A stretch of DNA of 64,000 bases from Pseudalkalibacillus sp051842935 (lineage in GTDB: Bacteria; Bacillota; Bacilli; Bacillales; Fictibacillaceae): positions 2,356,001-2,420,000 of the forward strand of contig NZ_JBPXRR010000001.1 of assembly GCF_051842935.1 (NCBI RefSeq). The letters are read 5' to 3'. Below, piece by piece: positions 17,706 through 26,511 of this stretch (the stretch's first letter is position 1; every line of letters begins with the position of its first letter). A program made the translations under genes and the position numbers. The notes below the pieces were generated by a model. The model ran no database searches. It was not told the DNA's origin and saw only the letters and a list, made by a program, of their open reading frames with translations.

Positions 17706-18941
17706 TTAAACGGTACTAACCGGTTTACGTGCTTCCAATTCAAACGCATCATGTAAACATTCAATCGCAGTAATCATCGATGAACTATCGACGATCGTAG
17801 AGACTTTGATTTCTGACGTGCTGACCATTTTTACTTTGATTTGATCTCTTGCGAGTACATCGAACATTTTTGCCGCAACTCCAGGGTTTGAAATCATACC
17901 AGATCCTACGATTGAAACTTTGGCAAGGTCCCCTTCATATGATACTTGTTCGAAATTCAACTGACTCTGATGCTGACTTAATACCTCAAGTGTCTCTTGT
18001 AACGCCACTGAATCGACGGAGAAAGAGATATCCGTTGATTGATTACCGTTCGTATTCTGGATGATGATATCGACGTTGATATGATGATTGGATAACGTCG
18101 TAAATAGTGTGGATAAGGTCGCCATTCCATCTGGCAACCCATGTACTGTCACCTTCGTCACGTTGTCCTCGAACGCAATCCCTCTTACCATCAAGTTCCC
18201 TTCCATTTCTACTTCCTCCTCTATCCTTGTACCCGTTTCTTTATCTATACTTGATCGTACTTCTAAAGGCACGTCGTAGTTTTTCGCGAATTCTACAGAC
18301 CTTGGATGCAATACCCCTGCTCCAAGATTCGCTAACTCCAGCATTTCATCGTAGGAGATCGCTTCGAGTTTTCGAGCACCCTTTACAACTCTAGGATCTG
18401 TCGTGAAGACACCTGTCACATCTGTGTATATTTCACATTTTTCAGCTTTTAATGAAGCCGCCAACGCGACCGCTGTCGTATCGGAACCACCTCTACCTAG
18501 CGTTGCAATTTCCTCATTCTCTGTTATCCCCTGAAATCCAGCGACAATGACAATTTTTCCGGTAGCTAATTCTCCATTGATCCGTTTTGGATCAATATCC
18601 ATGATACGGGCATTCCCATGAACCGCTTCCGTTTTGATTCCTGCTTGCCAACCCGTAAGTGACACAGCATCATAGCCTCGTTGCTGAATCGCCATCGCGA
18701 GTAGGGACATCGATATTTGTTCTCCTGTAGACACCAGTAAATCAAGCTCCCTTTTTGAAGGACTGTCCGAAATGTTGTTTGCGAGTTCAATCAGATGGTC
18801 TGTGCTCTTCCCCATTGCTGAAACAACGACGACGACTTCATTCCCTTGCTGATACGTTTCTATGACGCGTTCTGCTACATTCTGAATTCTTTCAACGGAC
18901 CCAACGGAGGTACCTCCATATTTCTGTACGATGAGTGCCAT
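17706..18941 (-). CDS. lysC: aspartate kinase, lysine-controlled (LysC type)
   Basis: Phosphorylates aspartate, the first step towards lysine, diaminopimelate, threonine and methionine. 411 residues: amino-acid kinase domain with N-terminal KYGGTSVG (7-14) and GFQGIT, RGGSDTTA segments, then two ACT domains (from about 265) for allosteric control. Length fits the Bacillus enzyme with alpha and beta products from one gene; an internal start for beta is likely but not proved here. The lysine riboswitch in its leader shows which of the Bacillus aspartokinases it is. Confidence 0.94.
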   Translation of the reverse strand: MALIVQKYGGTSVGSVERIQNVAERVIETYQQGNEVVVVVSAMGKSTDHLIELANNISDSPSKRELDLLVSTGEQISMSLLAMAIQQRGYDAVSLTGWQAGIKTEAVHGNARIMDIDPKRINGELATGKIVIVAGFQGITENEEIATLGRGGSDTTAVALAASLKAEKCEIYTDVTGVFTTDPRVVKGARKLEAISYDEMLELANLGAGVLHPRSVEFAKNYDVPLEVRSSIDKETGTRIEEEVEMEGNLMVRGIAFEDNVTKVTVHGLPDGMATLSTLFTTLSNHHINVDIIIQNTNGNQSTDISFSVDSVALQETLEVLSQHQSQLNFEQVSYEGDLAKVSIVGSGMISNPGVAAKMFDVLARDQIKVKMVSTSEIKVSTIVDSSSMITAIECLHDAFELEARKPVSTV

Positions 18942-19049
18942 GCTTCCATTCCTTTCACTGATAAAAATTTATATACGCAAGGGTATACGGTTGATGGTTT
19001 CTTCAACTAAATCAAATGCTTTCAAGAGCAACAAAGTTTTGCGAAACAG

Positions 19050-19168
19050 CCAAAAATTAAAAGGATTGACTCAAATCAAAGTGTGACGGACATTCCAATG
19101 AACCACTTTCCTCTCGATCGGAGTTATGGTCGAATTGAAATAAATCGTCAGACTTGAGAGTCAATCCT
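19050..19168 (-). terminator. long-range terminator / expression platform of the lysine riboswitch
   Basis: Perfect 11-bp arms, 19158-19168 and 19062-19072 (GGATTGACTC / GAGTCAATCC core), followed by TTTTAATTTTT on the minus strand. The arms are 85 nt apart. Just 3' of the aptamer, AAGTGTG (near 19177-19183) can instead pair with CACACTT (near 19078-19084), a pairing that crosses the terminator stem and could act as anti-terminator. Confidence 0.65.
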
Positions 19169-19183
19169 CAACGTCTGCCACAC

Positions 19184-19405
19184 TTATTCCCTTGCGTGAG
19201 ATAGTCCTCCATACGACATCAGGGAGATGTGTCGTATGACAGCCCTGCATTTCTTCAATGCAGATCCAGCTGGATGAAAGTTGAGTCCACGAACCAGCTT
19301 CGGCGAATTCCCCTTTCCATTGCACTCATAAGAGCTCAACCTCTTCATGCAACGTACTATTGGTTTCCGCGCCTCTACCATCACTTCATCATGAAGTGTG
19401 GCCTG
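19184..19405 (-). promoter_or_regulatory. lysine riboswitch (L box)
   Basis: Read on the minus strand, the leader has the L-box conserved blocks in order: GATGGTAGAGGCGCGG, AAGAGG, AAAGGGGAATTCGCCGAAG, CCAGCTGGATCTGCA, GGGCTGTCATACGAC and the closing GGACTATCTCAC that pairs with the 5' block. It lies between a promoter and lysC, so lysine binding should stop lysC transcription. Edges are approximate. Confidence 0.93.
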
Positions 19406-19422
19406 AAATTTTAATTGTTTGT

Positions 19423-19451
19423 ATTCTATCAAATACCGGAAAAAGAAACAA
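19423..19451 (-). promoter_or_regulatory. lysC promoter
   Basis: -35 TTGTTT (19446-19451), 17-bp spacer, -10 TAGAAT (19423-19428) immediately upstream of the riboswitch. Confidence 0.6.
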
Positions 19452-19481
19452 TAAAAACTTTTTACGAAATGACAATCTCTA

Positions 19482-19509
19482 TTGATTTCTGTTTTCGTTC
19501 ACATATAGA
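19482..19509 (+). promoter_or_regulatory. candidate uvsE promoter
   Basis: -35 TTGATT (19482-19487), 16-bp spacer, -10 TATAGA (19504-19509), 50 bp before the uvsE start. No LexA-type palindrome is seen in this gap. Confidence 0.45.
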
Positions 19510-19561
19510 GAGGGAAGAAGCAAATAATAACGTTATCTTGATTGTGTAAGGAGTTTTATAT

Positions 19562-20518
19562 ATGATCCTTCGGTTTGGGTATGTATCGACTGCGCTTCAT
19601 TTGTGGGAATCTACTCCTGCACACACACTTACCTTTACGAATTGGAAAAAGCTTTCGAAAGATGAACGAGAAGATAAGCTGAAAAGAGTGACTGCACAAA
19701 ACATTGAAAATACGAAGCGCGCGATTTACTATAACATCGCTCAAGGCATCCATGTGTATCGGCTGTCCTCTTCTATTGTACCTTTGGCAACCCATCCAGA
19801 GGTTTTGTGGGATTATATCACTCCATTTCGGGACAAATTCAAGGAAATCGGCGATTTAATTCATCAGTATGGATTGCGTGTCAGTTTTCATCCTAATCAA
19901 TATACGGTTTTCACAAGTCCAAATGATCGGGTCACCGGCAATGCAGTAAAGGACATGGAATATCATTATGAAATGCTTAAGATGATGGGGGTACATAAAC
20001 AAGCCAACATGAACATCCATGTCGGTGGCGTATACGGAGACAAGGAAACTGCCCTCGAACGATTTCATCAGAATATTGAGCAGTTGGATCCGAAAGTCAA
20101 AACACAGGTCACGCTTGAGAACGATGATAAAACTTACACATCGAGAGAAACACTCGATGTTTGCCGTGCTCATTCGTTGTGTTTCGTATTCGATTATCAT
20201 CATTTCTGGGCTAATCCATGGGAGGAAGATGAATTAGAAGCGTTGCTGCCAGAAATTTACGCAACGTGGGATCACAATGACTATCCACCGAAGTTCCATC
20301 TATCCTCTCCTAAGTCTGAAAAAGAGTATAGAGCACATGCCGAATATGTCGATCTGGATTTCGCTCTTCCTTTTATCAAAAGTTTGGTCAAATACGGAAA
20401 AGACGCAGATATCATGATAGAAGCCAAGTTGAAAGACAAGGCAATGCTTCAACTCGTAGAGGAGATCTCAAAGTTACGAGGATACAAACGAATTGATGGT
20501 GCAGTGATTAGAGTATAG
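19562..20518 (+). CDS. uvsE: UV damage endonuclease
   Basis: 318 residues, the UvsE/UvdE family: a TIM-barrel, metal-dependent enzyme that nicks DNA 5' of cyclobutane dimers and 6-4 products, giving repair independent of UvrABC. Recognisable segments are RFGYVSTALHLWESTPAHT at the start, YRLSSSIVPLATHPEV, VSFHPNQYTVFTSPN, NIHVGGVYGDK, TLENDDKTYT and FDYHHFWANPW. ATG follows AAGGAG by 8 bp. In a pigmented organism with two photoreceptors nearby it fits sunlight exposure, although no shared regulatory motif was seen. Confidence 0.93.
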   Translation: MILRFGYVSTALHLWESTPAHTLTFTNWKKLSKDEREDKLKRVTAQNIENTKRAIYYNIAQGIHVYRLSSSIVPLATHPEVLWDYITPFRDKFKEIGDLIHQYGLRVSFHPNQYTVFTSPNDRVTGNAVKDMEYHYEMLKMMGVHKQANMNIHVGGVYGDKETALERFHQNIEQLDPKVKTQVTLENDDKTYTSRETLDVCRAHSLCFVFDYHHFWANPWEEDELEALLPEIYATWDHNDYPPKFHLSSPKSEKEYRAHAEYVDLDFALPFIKSLVKYGKDADIMIEAKLKDKAMLQLVEEISKLRGYKRIDGAVIRV

Positions 20519-20560
20519 ATGGGGGCTGACTAGGGTGTCGCCCTTTTTTTGATATAGGTC

Positions 20561-20660
20561 TGATTTGAGCTATAATTTCTGAATTTGGGCTATATTTTCT
20601 GAAACTGATCTATAATTCCTGAATCTGATCTATAATTCCTGAAACTGATCTATAATCTCT
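20561..20660. repeat. five tandem copies of a 20-bp repeat
   Basis: Copies at 20561, 20581, 20601, 20621 and 20641 with the pattern GAAWCTGATCTATAATTCCT; the last three are nearly identical, the first two diverged. Intergenic, downstream of uvsE. Function unknown. The surrounding 20519-20710 has only a weak GGGCTGAC hairpin remnant. Confidence 0.85.
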
Positions 20661-20743
20661 AAGCACTGTCGCTCAATTAGCCAAACATCGCGCCAACAAT
20701 TCCCCTTCACATGCTAAAATGGGTGAAAAGGACGGTGGTACCG

Positions 20744-21343
20744 GTGTGTTTGTATCCTGAAATTGCAAAAGAATTGATACATTTGAAGCATTCTGACCTG
20801 GAATTGAGGGAGGGTTTATTAAAAGAAGGAACATTATATGATGGATATCATCCAGAAATGGAGGAATGTCATATCCTTAATGGCAACAGATTACATCAAA
20901 TCATAGAACAAATCGGCTGGCCAAATCAATCAAAAGTCGGTATTGATGGCGCAGAAGCCGCTTGGCTCATCCTTCAGCATGCCATCAGTTTGCCTGACCT
21001 TCAGAGAGATTCCTTGCCACTTTTAGAGGTAGAAATGAAGAAGGATGAAATACAGCCCTATCAATATGCTCATTTATTAGACCGGATCCGGTTTTTTGAA
21101 AGGAAGCCTCAACGGTTTGGTACACAACTCGATTGGGATGAGCATGGTGATATGAGTCCCTGGAAATTGGAGAGCGAAGAGAATGTCAACACCTTGCGGG
21201 AAAAGGTCGGACTCCCTCCGCTCGAGGTTGAAGTGGAAAGAATCCGAATAGAATTAAAAGAACAAAACGTAACAATGCCGACCACTTACAAAGAACGAAC
21301 ACGTGAAATCGACGAATGGCGAAAGAGGGTTGGCTGGGTGTAA
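20744..21343 (+). CDS. DUF6624-type protein
   Basis: About 199 residues. It shows the DUF6624 pattern: an N-terminal PEIAKELIHL helix, GWPNQSKVGIDGAEAAWLILQHA, then the YQYAHLLDRIRFFERKPQRFGTQ block and a C-terminal REKVGLPPL segment. No function is known for the family. The GTG at 20744 is preferred since AAAAGGACGG lies about 8 bp upstream; the in-frame ATG at 20711 has no ribosome site. The stop codon abuts the stop of the convergent acetyltransferase gene with no gap. Confidence 0.75.
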   Translation: MCLYPEIAKELIHLKHSDLELREGLLKEGTLYDGYHPEMEECHILNGNRLHQIIEQIGWPNQSKVGIDGAEAAWLILQHAISLPDLQRDSLPLLEVEMKKDEIQPYQYAHLLDRIRFFERKPQRFGTQLDWDEHGDMSPWKLESEENVNTLREKVGLPPLEVEVERIRIELKEQNVTMPTTYKERTREIDEWRKRVGWV

Positions 21344-21913
21344 TCATTCAAAGTCACTTCGTAAAATGGAATACATATAAAGATCATCAAATTTACCACA
21401 TGTGTATTCATAATGCCTTAACAACCCCTCGCGAAGAAATCCTTGATTTTCTACTAATCTTTGTGAAGGGGTATTTGCCGGCTCGATCAATGCCTCTATT
21501 CTTTCCAGCTCGAACTGTTCAAACCCATATTTCAATACTGCCTGCAGCGCTTCAGCTGCAATGCCTTTTCCCCACTGGGCTTTATGTAATTCGAAACCGA
21601 CTTCCGCTCTGTGATGTTTAGATTGATAGTTGAGGAACCCGCAACTTCCGATGACCCGATCATCACCTTTTATCGTAATCCCCCATCTAATTCCTGTACC
21701 TTTTCCATAGATGGATGCATACCAATCGATTTCATCTTGTACACTTTCCGCTGATTCATAAGGCTGCAATCCCATATGTTTCATAACCTCCGGATCGGAT
21801 AAATAGAGGTAGAGGTCATTTGCATCCCCGTTTGTAACTTCCCTTAATTTCAATCTCTCTGTTTCTAAACTAGGAAAATTTCCTTTCATTTTTGAAGCCC
21901 ACCTTTGCATCAT
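21344..21913 (-). CDS. GNAT N-acetyltransferase (RimJ/RimL-like)
   Basis: 189 residues with the GNAT fold: LETERLKLREVTNGDANDLYLYLSD at the start, the acetyl-CoA-binding region HKAQWGKGIAAEALQAVLKYGFE, and ALIEPANTPSQRLVENQGF. This pattern is typical of the RimJ/RimL/SpeG-like group acting on protein N-termini or small amines. ATG follows GGAGGTGAATAG. It is a single convergent gene; the substrate is unknown. Confidence 0.85.
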   Translation of the reverse strand: MMQRWASKMKGNFPSLETERLKLREVTNGDANDLYLYLSDPEVMKHMGLQPYESAESVQDEIDWYASIYGKGTGIRWGITIKGDDRVIGSCGFLNYQSKHHRAEVGFELHKAQWGKGIAAEALQAVLKYGFEQFELERIEALIEPANTPSQRLVENQGFLREGLLRHYEYTCGKFDDLYMYSILRSDFE

Positions 21914-22023
21914 CTATTCACCTCCATTCTACCTTTCCTTCTACGATAAGTTAATTTTTTGTTTTTCTAAATAGGTGTGGTAAGGTTAAACTAGCAAAAT
22001 GATTCGGTTAGGAGTTTTTCCAA

Positions 22024-22809
22024 ATGATTGATTGGGGCAATAGACGATTCGATAATATTGAACTACTAAATAAAGCATTAGACTCCTCAAAGACTGGAAT
22101 AGTGATTACCGATCCTGAACAGGACGACAATCCAATCATCTATGTCAACCAAGGTTTCAAATACACAACGGGTTACGAACCATGGGAAGTTCTCGGACGA
22201 AACTGCCGATTCCTTCAAGGGGAAAATACTGAATCAGATCATGTACTACGAATTCGAAAGTCGATTGAAGAATATCAATCCGTCTCAGTGAATCTGGTCA
22301 ATTATCGGAAAAATGGTGAGGAATTCATCAATCAGCTTACGATCGATCCTGTCTATATCGAGGATGAGCAGAAATATTATTTCGTCGGGGTACAAAAAGA
22401 AATCACGAATGAAGTCCAATACCAAAGGAAATTGACTGAAGCTTTGAAGGAAGTGGAGTTGTTGTCCACTCCCCTCGTCCCTGTAAAAAATGCAGTATCC
22501 GTCATCCCGTTGATTGGGGTTTTGACCGATACTCGATTTGATGTCCTGATTTCCGTCCTATCGAAAGACAAGGCTTTAGACGACGTGGATTTCCTCATTG
22601 TCGATCTCTCCGGATTAGCCTCCTTCGATGGTCAAATCTCGAATCACTTGTCCCATTTGAAAGATTGGCTGCAGCTTCTCGGAGTTGAACTTGTCTTGTC
22701 TGGCATCAGTCCGGATATGGCTTATAATCTCGGTAAAGAACACAATAATCTACTTAACATGAAAGCCTTCGCCAATATCCAGACTGCTATTTCTGACTTA
22801 CCAGAATAA
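22024..22809 (+). CDS. ytvA: LOV-STAS blue-light photoreceptor (YtvA-like)
   Basis: 261 residues: an N-terminal LOV/PAS domain (about 15-125) carrying GRNCRFLQG with the photoactive C61 that forms the FMN adduct, a linker helix, and a C-terminal STAS domain (about 145-258). The order and length match Bacillus YtvA, a stressosome component that activates sigma-B in blue light. ATG has TAGGAGTTTTTCCAA upstream. It ends in a terminator shared with the convergent lipoprotein gene. Its presence with CarH gives the organism two chemically different light sensors within 22 kb. Confidence 0.93.
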   Translation: MIDWGNRRFDNIELLNKALDSSKTGIVITDPEQDDNPIIYVNQGFKYTTGYEPWEVLGRNCRFLQGENTESDHVLRIRKSIEEYQSVSVNLVNYRKNGEEFINQLTIDPVYIEDEQKYYFVGVQKEITNEVQYQRKLTEALKEVELLSTPLVPVKNAVSVIPLIGVLTDTRFDVLISVLSKDKALDDVDFLIVDLSGLASFDGQISNHLSHLKDWLQLLGVELVLSGISPDMAYNLGKEHNNLLNMKAFANIQTAISDLPE

Positions 22810-22847
22810 GAAGCCTGAGTTTAACACTCAAGGCTTCATTTTTTTAT
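22810..22847. terminator. bidirectional terminator after ytvA
   Basis: GAAGCC-TGAGT / ACTCA-A-GGCTTC hairpin followed by ATTTTTTTA on the plus strand, between convergent genes. Confidence 0.8.
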
Positions 22848-23760
22848 AACTGTGGTAGTGGTGGATAGCGACTCCTCCATAAGCCTGTTCATTATCGTAT
22901 TGCTTCTCTACCAACTGAAGTTGTTTCTCCATATACGCCTCCCCTTCCTCGTGGAAGGTCACCTTTTCAGGCTCGACACCCTTCGTTTCAACGCCTATAA
23001 TCAGTTTTGTTCCATTGCCTGCTGCATAAGACATTTCATTTTCAGTGTGAGAAAGGATTGAATCTTTTCCCTCCGCTCGGTCTCGATACGCCATGATGAC
23101 CACATAGTTCACGATATCCATGACATGGTCGGATAACGCTTTATCTTCTCCATCATATGTGGTGTAATATTTCTCACTATCAAACCAGAACGGTATGGCG
23201 ATCATGAAGGGGAATTGTCTATCTTTTTCATATGTATGTACTTTTGTTACATAAGTCTTTAATCCATCCAAGTATTGCTGGATCATTCGCTCTGCATCCC
23301 CTGTATCCCATTCGTCCAGGAGATACGGTTCGATATCGAATTGGATGCCATCAAATCGTTCCTCAGGAGTGGAGTCTGCGTTGTAGTCAAGGATTTGTTC
23401 AATCCGTTTGATAGGTTCATTTTGCTCATAACTCCATGTGGGTTCACCATCCAACGCATAGACATCTATTTTCTTCTCATGGGCAAGTCTAATGAATGAT
23501 CGGTAATGATCTGGATTGCGGGTCAAATAGGTAGAGTCTTCGCTTTCACCTACGTATAGATATATCGCGTCGATTCCTTTCCTGATTGCAAAATTGACTA
23601 ATTCAAGACGAGCTTCCTCCGTATGGATTTCTTTACTAGGATGCCATGCCCACATCGCTTTGTCATGAAGAGAATCGGACTTATCTGGGGCACAGCTCGT
23701 AAGGAGCAGTACTCCAAATAGCAGCACATATACAATTGGTCTATTTATGTTCATAAGCAT
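22828..23760 (-). CDS. lipoprotein of unknown function, TIM-barrel-like
   Basis: 310 residues. The signal peptide ends in the lipobox LLTSC with C23 as the lipidated residue, so the protein is anchored outside the membrane. The remainder (AMWAWHPSKEI, GIDAIYLYVGE, VYALDGEPTW, FDGIQFDIEPYLLDEW) reads like a beta/alpha barrel of the glycoside hydrolase type, with acidic residues at strand ends (FDIEPY), but I cannot assign a family. AAAGTGAG precedes the ATG. Confidence 0.7.
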   Translation of the reverse strand: MLMNINRPIVYVLLFGVLLLTSCAPDKSDSLHDKAMWAWHPSKEIHTEEARLELVNFAIRKGIDAIYLYVGESEDSTYLTRNPDHYRSFIRLAHEKKIDVYALDGEPTWSYEQNEPIKRIEQILDYNADSTPEERFDGIQFDIEPYLLDEWDTGDAERMIQQYLDGLKTYVTKVHTYEKDRQFPFMIAIPFWFDSEKYYTTYDGEDKALSDHVMDIVNYVVIMAYRDRAEGKDSILSHTENEMSYAAGNGTKLIIGVETKGVEPEKVTFHEEGEAYMEKQLQLVEKQYDNEQAYGGVAIHHYHSYKKMKP

Positions 23761-23798
23761 CGTCTCACTTTTATATCAGGGCTTCTATCATTGTACTA

Positions 23799-23829
23799 TA
23801 AAAAAGCGCAGCCCTTTTGAGAGCTGCGC
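23799..23829 (-). terminator. terminator of the M14 carboxypeptidase gene
   Basis: Stem GCGCAGC / GCTGCGC followed by TTTTTTA on the minus strand. Confidence 0.85.
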
Positions 23830-23840
23830 ATGCATGTTGT

Positions 23841-25493
23841 TTATTTTCCTGAATCCATGATGGATTGAATCTGTTTCCGAGAATCGATACCTCTGACGAA
23901 ACGGTAGATCGGAAGCTCATCTCCAACCTCAGAATCAATGAAGTTAAATGTTACATAGCTGTCATTTGATTCTGGTTCTAAAGCAACCGATGCCAGGTTC
24001 GCTGAAGGCTGGGCAGTCAATACAATATAGGTGCCTCTTTCAAATTCAACTTCCTTGTCCGTCACTTCAGTCCTTACGTTCGTCAACTTATGTCCTTCAT
24101 AGGTTCCTCCATCTTCTTTTTCTGTTACTGTAAACGATTCGACAGGTAAACGTACATCACGAGGTAAATGGAACACCTTTACACCGCTATGTTTCAATTT
24201 CTCCACCACTTCCCGCTGGTTTGGAGGAAGCAAGTAAGCTGTCGGTCGTTCCCTCGTCAGAGTGGCTTTCGCATCTGAAGAACTGAAGTATTGGACCGGA
24301 ATTTCTTTAACGTTCCCTTCTTTTATGTCAACGACTTCAAGCGTCTGGTTCGGAACTTCAACACGTTCATCTTCAATGACGATCGGGTCATCATCGTTTA
24401 TCTTGAGTCCCTTTTTCACAAGGTTTGCTCTCTCTGTCCAAACGAGCTTTTTGATATCCCATGCATTTTCCGCAGTCGTACGAATCAGTTCTGAATGGGT
24501 TTCAACTTGCGCTGCAACACGACGATTGAAATTCTCTCTACCAATCCCGATCCCCCGTGTTTCAACCAAGAAGGAGAATGATGGCGTCAATGCATAAGCA
24601 TTTCTTCCGATTCTTGCATCCGTTCCACCTTCTTTAATGACGACTTTATCACCATCACGCCCTGTTACATAATAATGGCTGTTTGAGAAACCGGTTTTTG
24701 TCAGTTGTTCTTGCGTATTCTTAACAAATAAGGAGTCTGATGTATCTCGGATCTTCTTAGGTATGTTCAAATTCTTACCTGACAATATGAGCAAATCATG
24801 GTATTTCAAGTAGCCTTCTTCTCCTAAATCGCTGAACACTTCATTCCCGACGCTATATTCATGCGCATCGATTGTCACTTCAGGACTATAACGGTTATAC
24901 AGGTCATGGACAGCCTTGATTTCCGGTAAATCAAATTTCACATGATCCCGGTTCCCATCCAGGTCATTCGCCATTCTACGCTCAAAAGCATAAGAACCAT
25001 CAGGATTGATTCTTGGGACGATGATGACATTCACATGATCGAGTACTTCATCGCCGAAACCTTCCGTCAGTTTTTTCGCCATAACAAGGACACCTTCTCC
25101 AGCTGCTGGTTCATTACCATGGATTTGTCCTTGAAGCCATACAGTCGGTTTACGATGATTGTAGCCATCCTCTTTCATGTAAAATAGGGCAGGAATATCT
25201 CTTCCCTCCAGTGATTTCCCGATGTTTTTCACCTTTAATGCATCACTGTTCTCATCTAGCTCCCGGATGAATTCGAGCATTTCTTCTTGGGTGGTGAACG
25301 CTTCCCCTTCCTTTTTGAAAGCAGGCGTATCAAATTCAACTTCCGGAGTAGGATACAGCTCTAAAACTTGATCCGGTTGTGAGTATTCTTTTCCGTAGTA
25401 AGGCGTTTCCTCGGCTGAGACAGAGTGCGTAGACCATAATGGTGACACGAGCATCAATGCGGTCAGAAATCCAATTAGTTTCTTGTTAAGCAT
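23841..25493 (-). CDS. secreted M14-family zinc carboxypeptidase
   Basis: 550 residues: signal peptide (about 1-27, ending SVSA), an M14 catalytic domain with zinc ligands in HGNE (H125, E128) and H211 in TIDAHEY, and an extra C-terminal region of about 170 residues without a clear family. Expected to trim peptides or wall peptides outside the cell. ATG 25493 is chosen because AGGAGAAAAGTC precedes it and the signal peptide follows at once. The catalytic Glu near the C-terminal end of the M14 domain is probably in FLVETRG. Confidence 0.85.
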   Translation of the reverse strand: MLNKKLIGFLTALMLVSPLWSTHSVSAEETPYYGKEYSQPDQVLELYPTPEVEFDTPAFKKEGEAFTTQEEMLEFIRELDENSDALKVKNIGKSLEGRDIPALFYMKEDGYNHRKPTVWLQGQIHGNEPAAGEGVLVMAKKLTEGFGDEVLDHVNVIIVPRINPDGSYAFERRMANDLDGNRDHVKFDLPEIKAVHDLYNRYSPEVTIDAHEYSVGNEVFSDLGEEGYLKYHDLLILSGKNLNIPKKIRDTSDSLFVKNTQEQLTKTGFSNSHYYVTGRDGDKVVIKEGGTDARIGRNAYALTPSFSFLVETRGIGIGRENFNRRVAAQVETHSELIRTTAENAWDIKKLVWTERANLVKKGLKINDDDPIVIEDERVEVPNQTLEVVDIKEGNVKEIPVQYFSSSDAKATLTRERPTAYLLPPNQREVVEKLKHSGVKVFHLPRDVRLPVESFTVTEKEDGGTYEGHKLTNVRTEVTDKEVEFERGTYIVLTAQPSANLASVALEPESNDSYVTFNFIDSEVGDELPIYRFVRGIDSRKQIQSIMDSGK

Positions 25494-25744
25494 GACTTTT
25501 CTCCTCTCATCATTTGTTGAAATCGACCGCATTATATCACTTGTGTCAGAAAATTTTGACTCAAAAGGAGCAATTTGATGATAAATCGTACATTTGGTTG
25601 AGTCTGTATGAATCTTGGACTAAGTAAAAAGGATGGATTAACTTCATTTTAGTATTCATTCATTTTTGGTAAAATATTCTTTTCCAAGACATAGGAAACA
25701 ATTACCGGTTTCATAGTTTCATAGGACTATGTAATACTTTTAGT

Positions 25745-26365
25745 ATGAAAACACTTACAAAACTACTCACACTATTGTTGACTGTCACTCTAGTCACGGG
25801 TATTCATAATGAAGCATCTGCTGCTTCTACACATACAGTTAAATCTGGAGATACGATGTGGAAAATTGCATCCTATTATCAGATTGGAACGTCTGAAATC
25901 ATCAATGCCAATCCACAAGTCGAAAATCCAGATCGCATTTATCCTGGGCAAAAATTGAACATCCCTGATAACAGTGGCGTTCGGTCTATCGAAAAGCAAG
26001 TCGTTCAGCTGGTGAACGAAGAACGTGCGAAACACGGACTACAACCACTGAAAGAGAATTGGGAGCTTTCAAGAGTTGCCCGGTATAAATCAAAAGATAT
26101 GATTGAAAACAATTACTTCAGTCATACGTCCCCGACTTACGGAAGTCCGTTTAAGATGATTCGAGATTTCGGAATCGACTATCGGACAGCTGGGGAAAAC
26201 ATTGCGGCTGGTCAGCGCACAGCTGAAGAAGTCGTGAATGCGTGGATGAACAGTGAAGGTCATCGTAAAAACATCCTGTCCGGCAGCTACAAAGAAATTG
26301 GCGTAGGATATGCTAAGGGAGGGAACTACGGACACTACTGGACACAAATGTTCATCGCTCAATAA
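25745..26365 (+). CDS. secreted LysM-CAP domain protein (YkwD-like)
   Basis: 206 residues: signal peptide (1-27, EASA/A), one LysM repeat (about 30-73, HTVKSGDTMWKIA ... YPGQKLNIP) for peptidoglycan binding, then a bacterial CAP/SCP domain (about 80-206) with YFSHTSP, AGENIAAG and GHRKNILSGSYKEIGVGY. Resembles Bacillus YkwD/SafA-CAP proteins; the biochemical role of bacterial CAP domains is not settled. The ribosome site is weak (ACTTTTAGT before ATG). A CATAG-GA-CTATG palindrome lies 20 bp upstream. Confidence 0.88.
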   Translation: MKTLTKLLTLLLTVTLVTGIHNEASAASTHTVKSGDTMWKIASYYQIGTSEIINANPQVENPDRIYPGQKLNIPDNSGVRSIEKQVVQLVNEERAKHGLQPLKENWELSRVARYKSKDMIENNYFSHTSPTYGSPFKMIRDFGIDYRTAGENIAAGQRTAEEVVNAWMNSEGHRKNILSGSYKEIGVGYAKGGNYGHYWTQMFIAQ

Positions 26366-26378
26366 TAAAGTAACGGAA

Positions 26379-26410
26379 GGCTGCCCTAAAAGCTTGGGGC
26401 AGCCTTTTTA
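26379..26410 (+). terminator. terminator of the LysM-CAP gene
   Basis: GGCTGCCC / GGGGCAGCC hairpin and TTTTTA, 13 bp after the stop. Confidence 0.85.
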
Positions 26411-26463
26411 AGTTCTCTATCTACCCTCATCACATCTTCAGCGACATTTGCACCCCAATATAA

Positions 26464-26498
26464 AGAAAAAAGAGCTTGGATTTCTTTCCAAGCTCTTT
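26464..26498 (-). terminator. terminator of the MFS gene
   Basis: Stem AAAGAGCTTGGA / TCCAAGCTCTTT with a T-rich tail on the minus strand; the same stem recurs at 48421 and 49065. Confidence 0.8.
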
Positions 26499-26511
26499 CA
26501 TCCTATCCTTA

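Noticed and set aside
19184..19432. 82-residue frame across the lysC leader
   Set aside because: It overlies the lysine riboswitch and has no ribosome site.
20561..20660. CRISPR array
   Set aside because: Repeats are contiguous with no spacers, and no cas gene is in the window.
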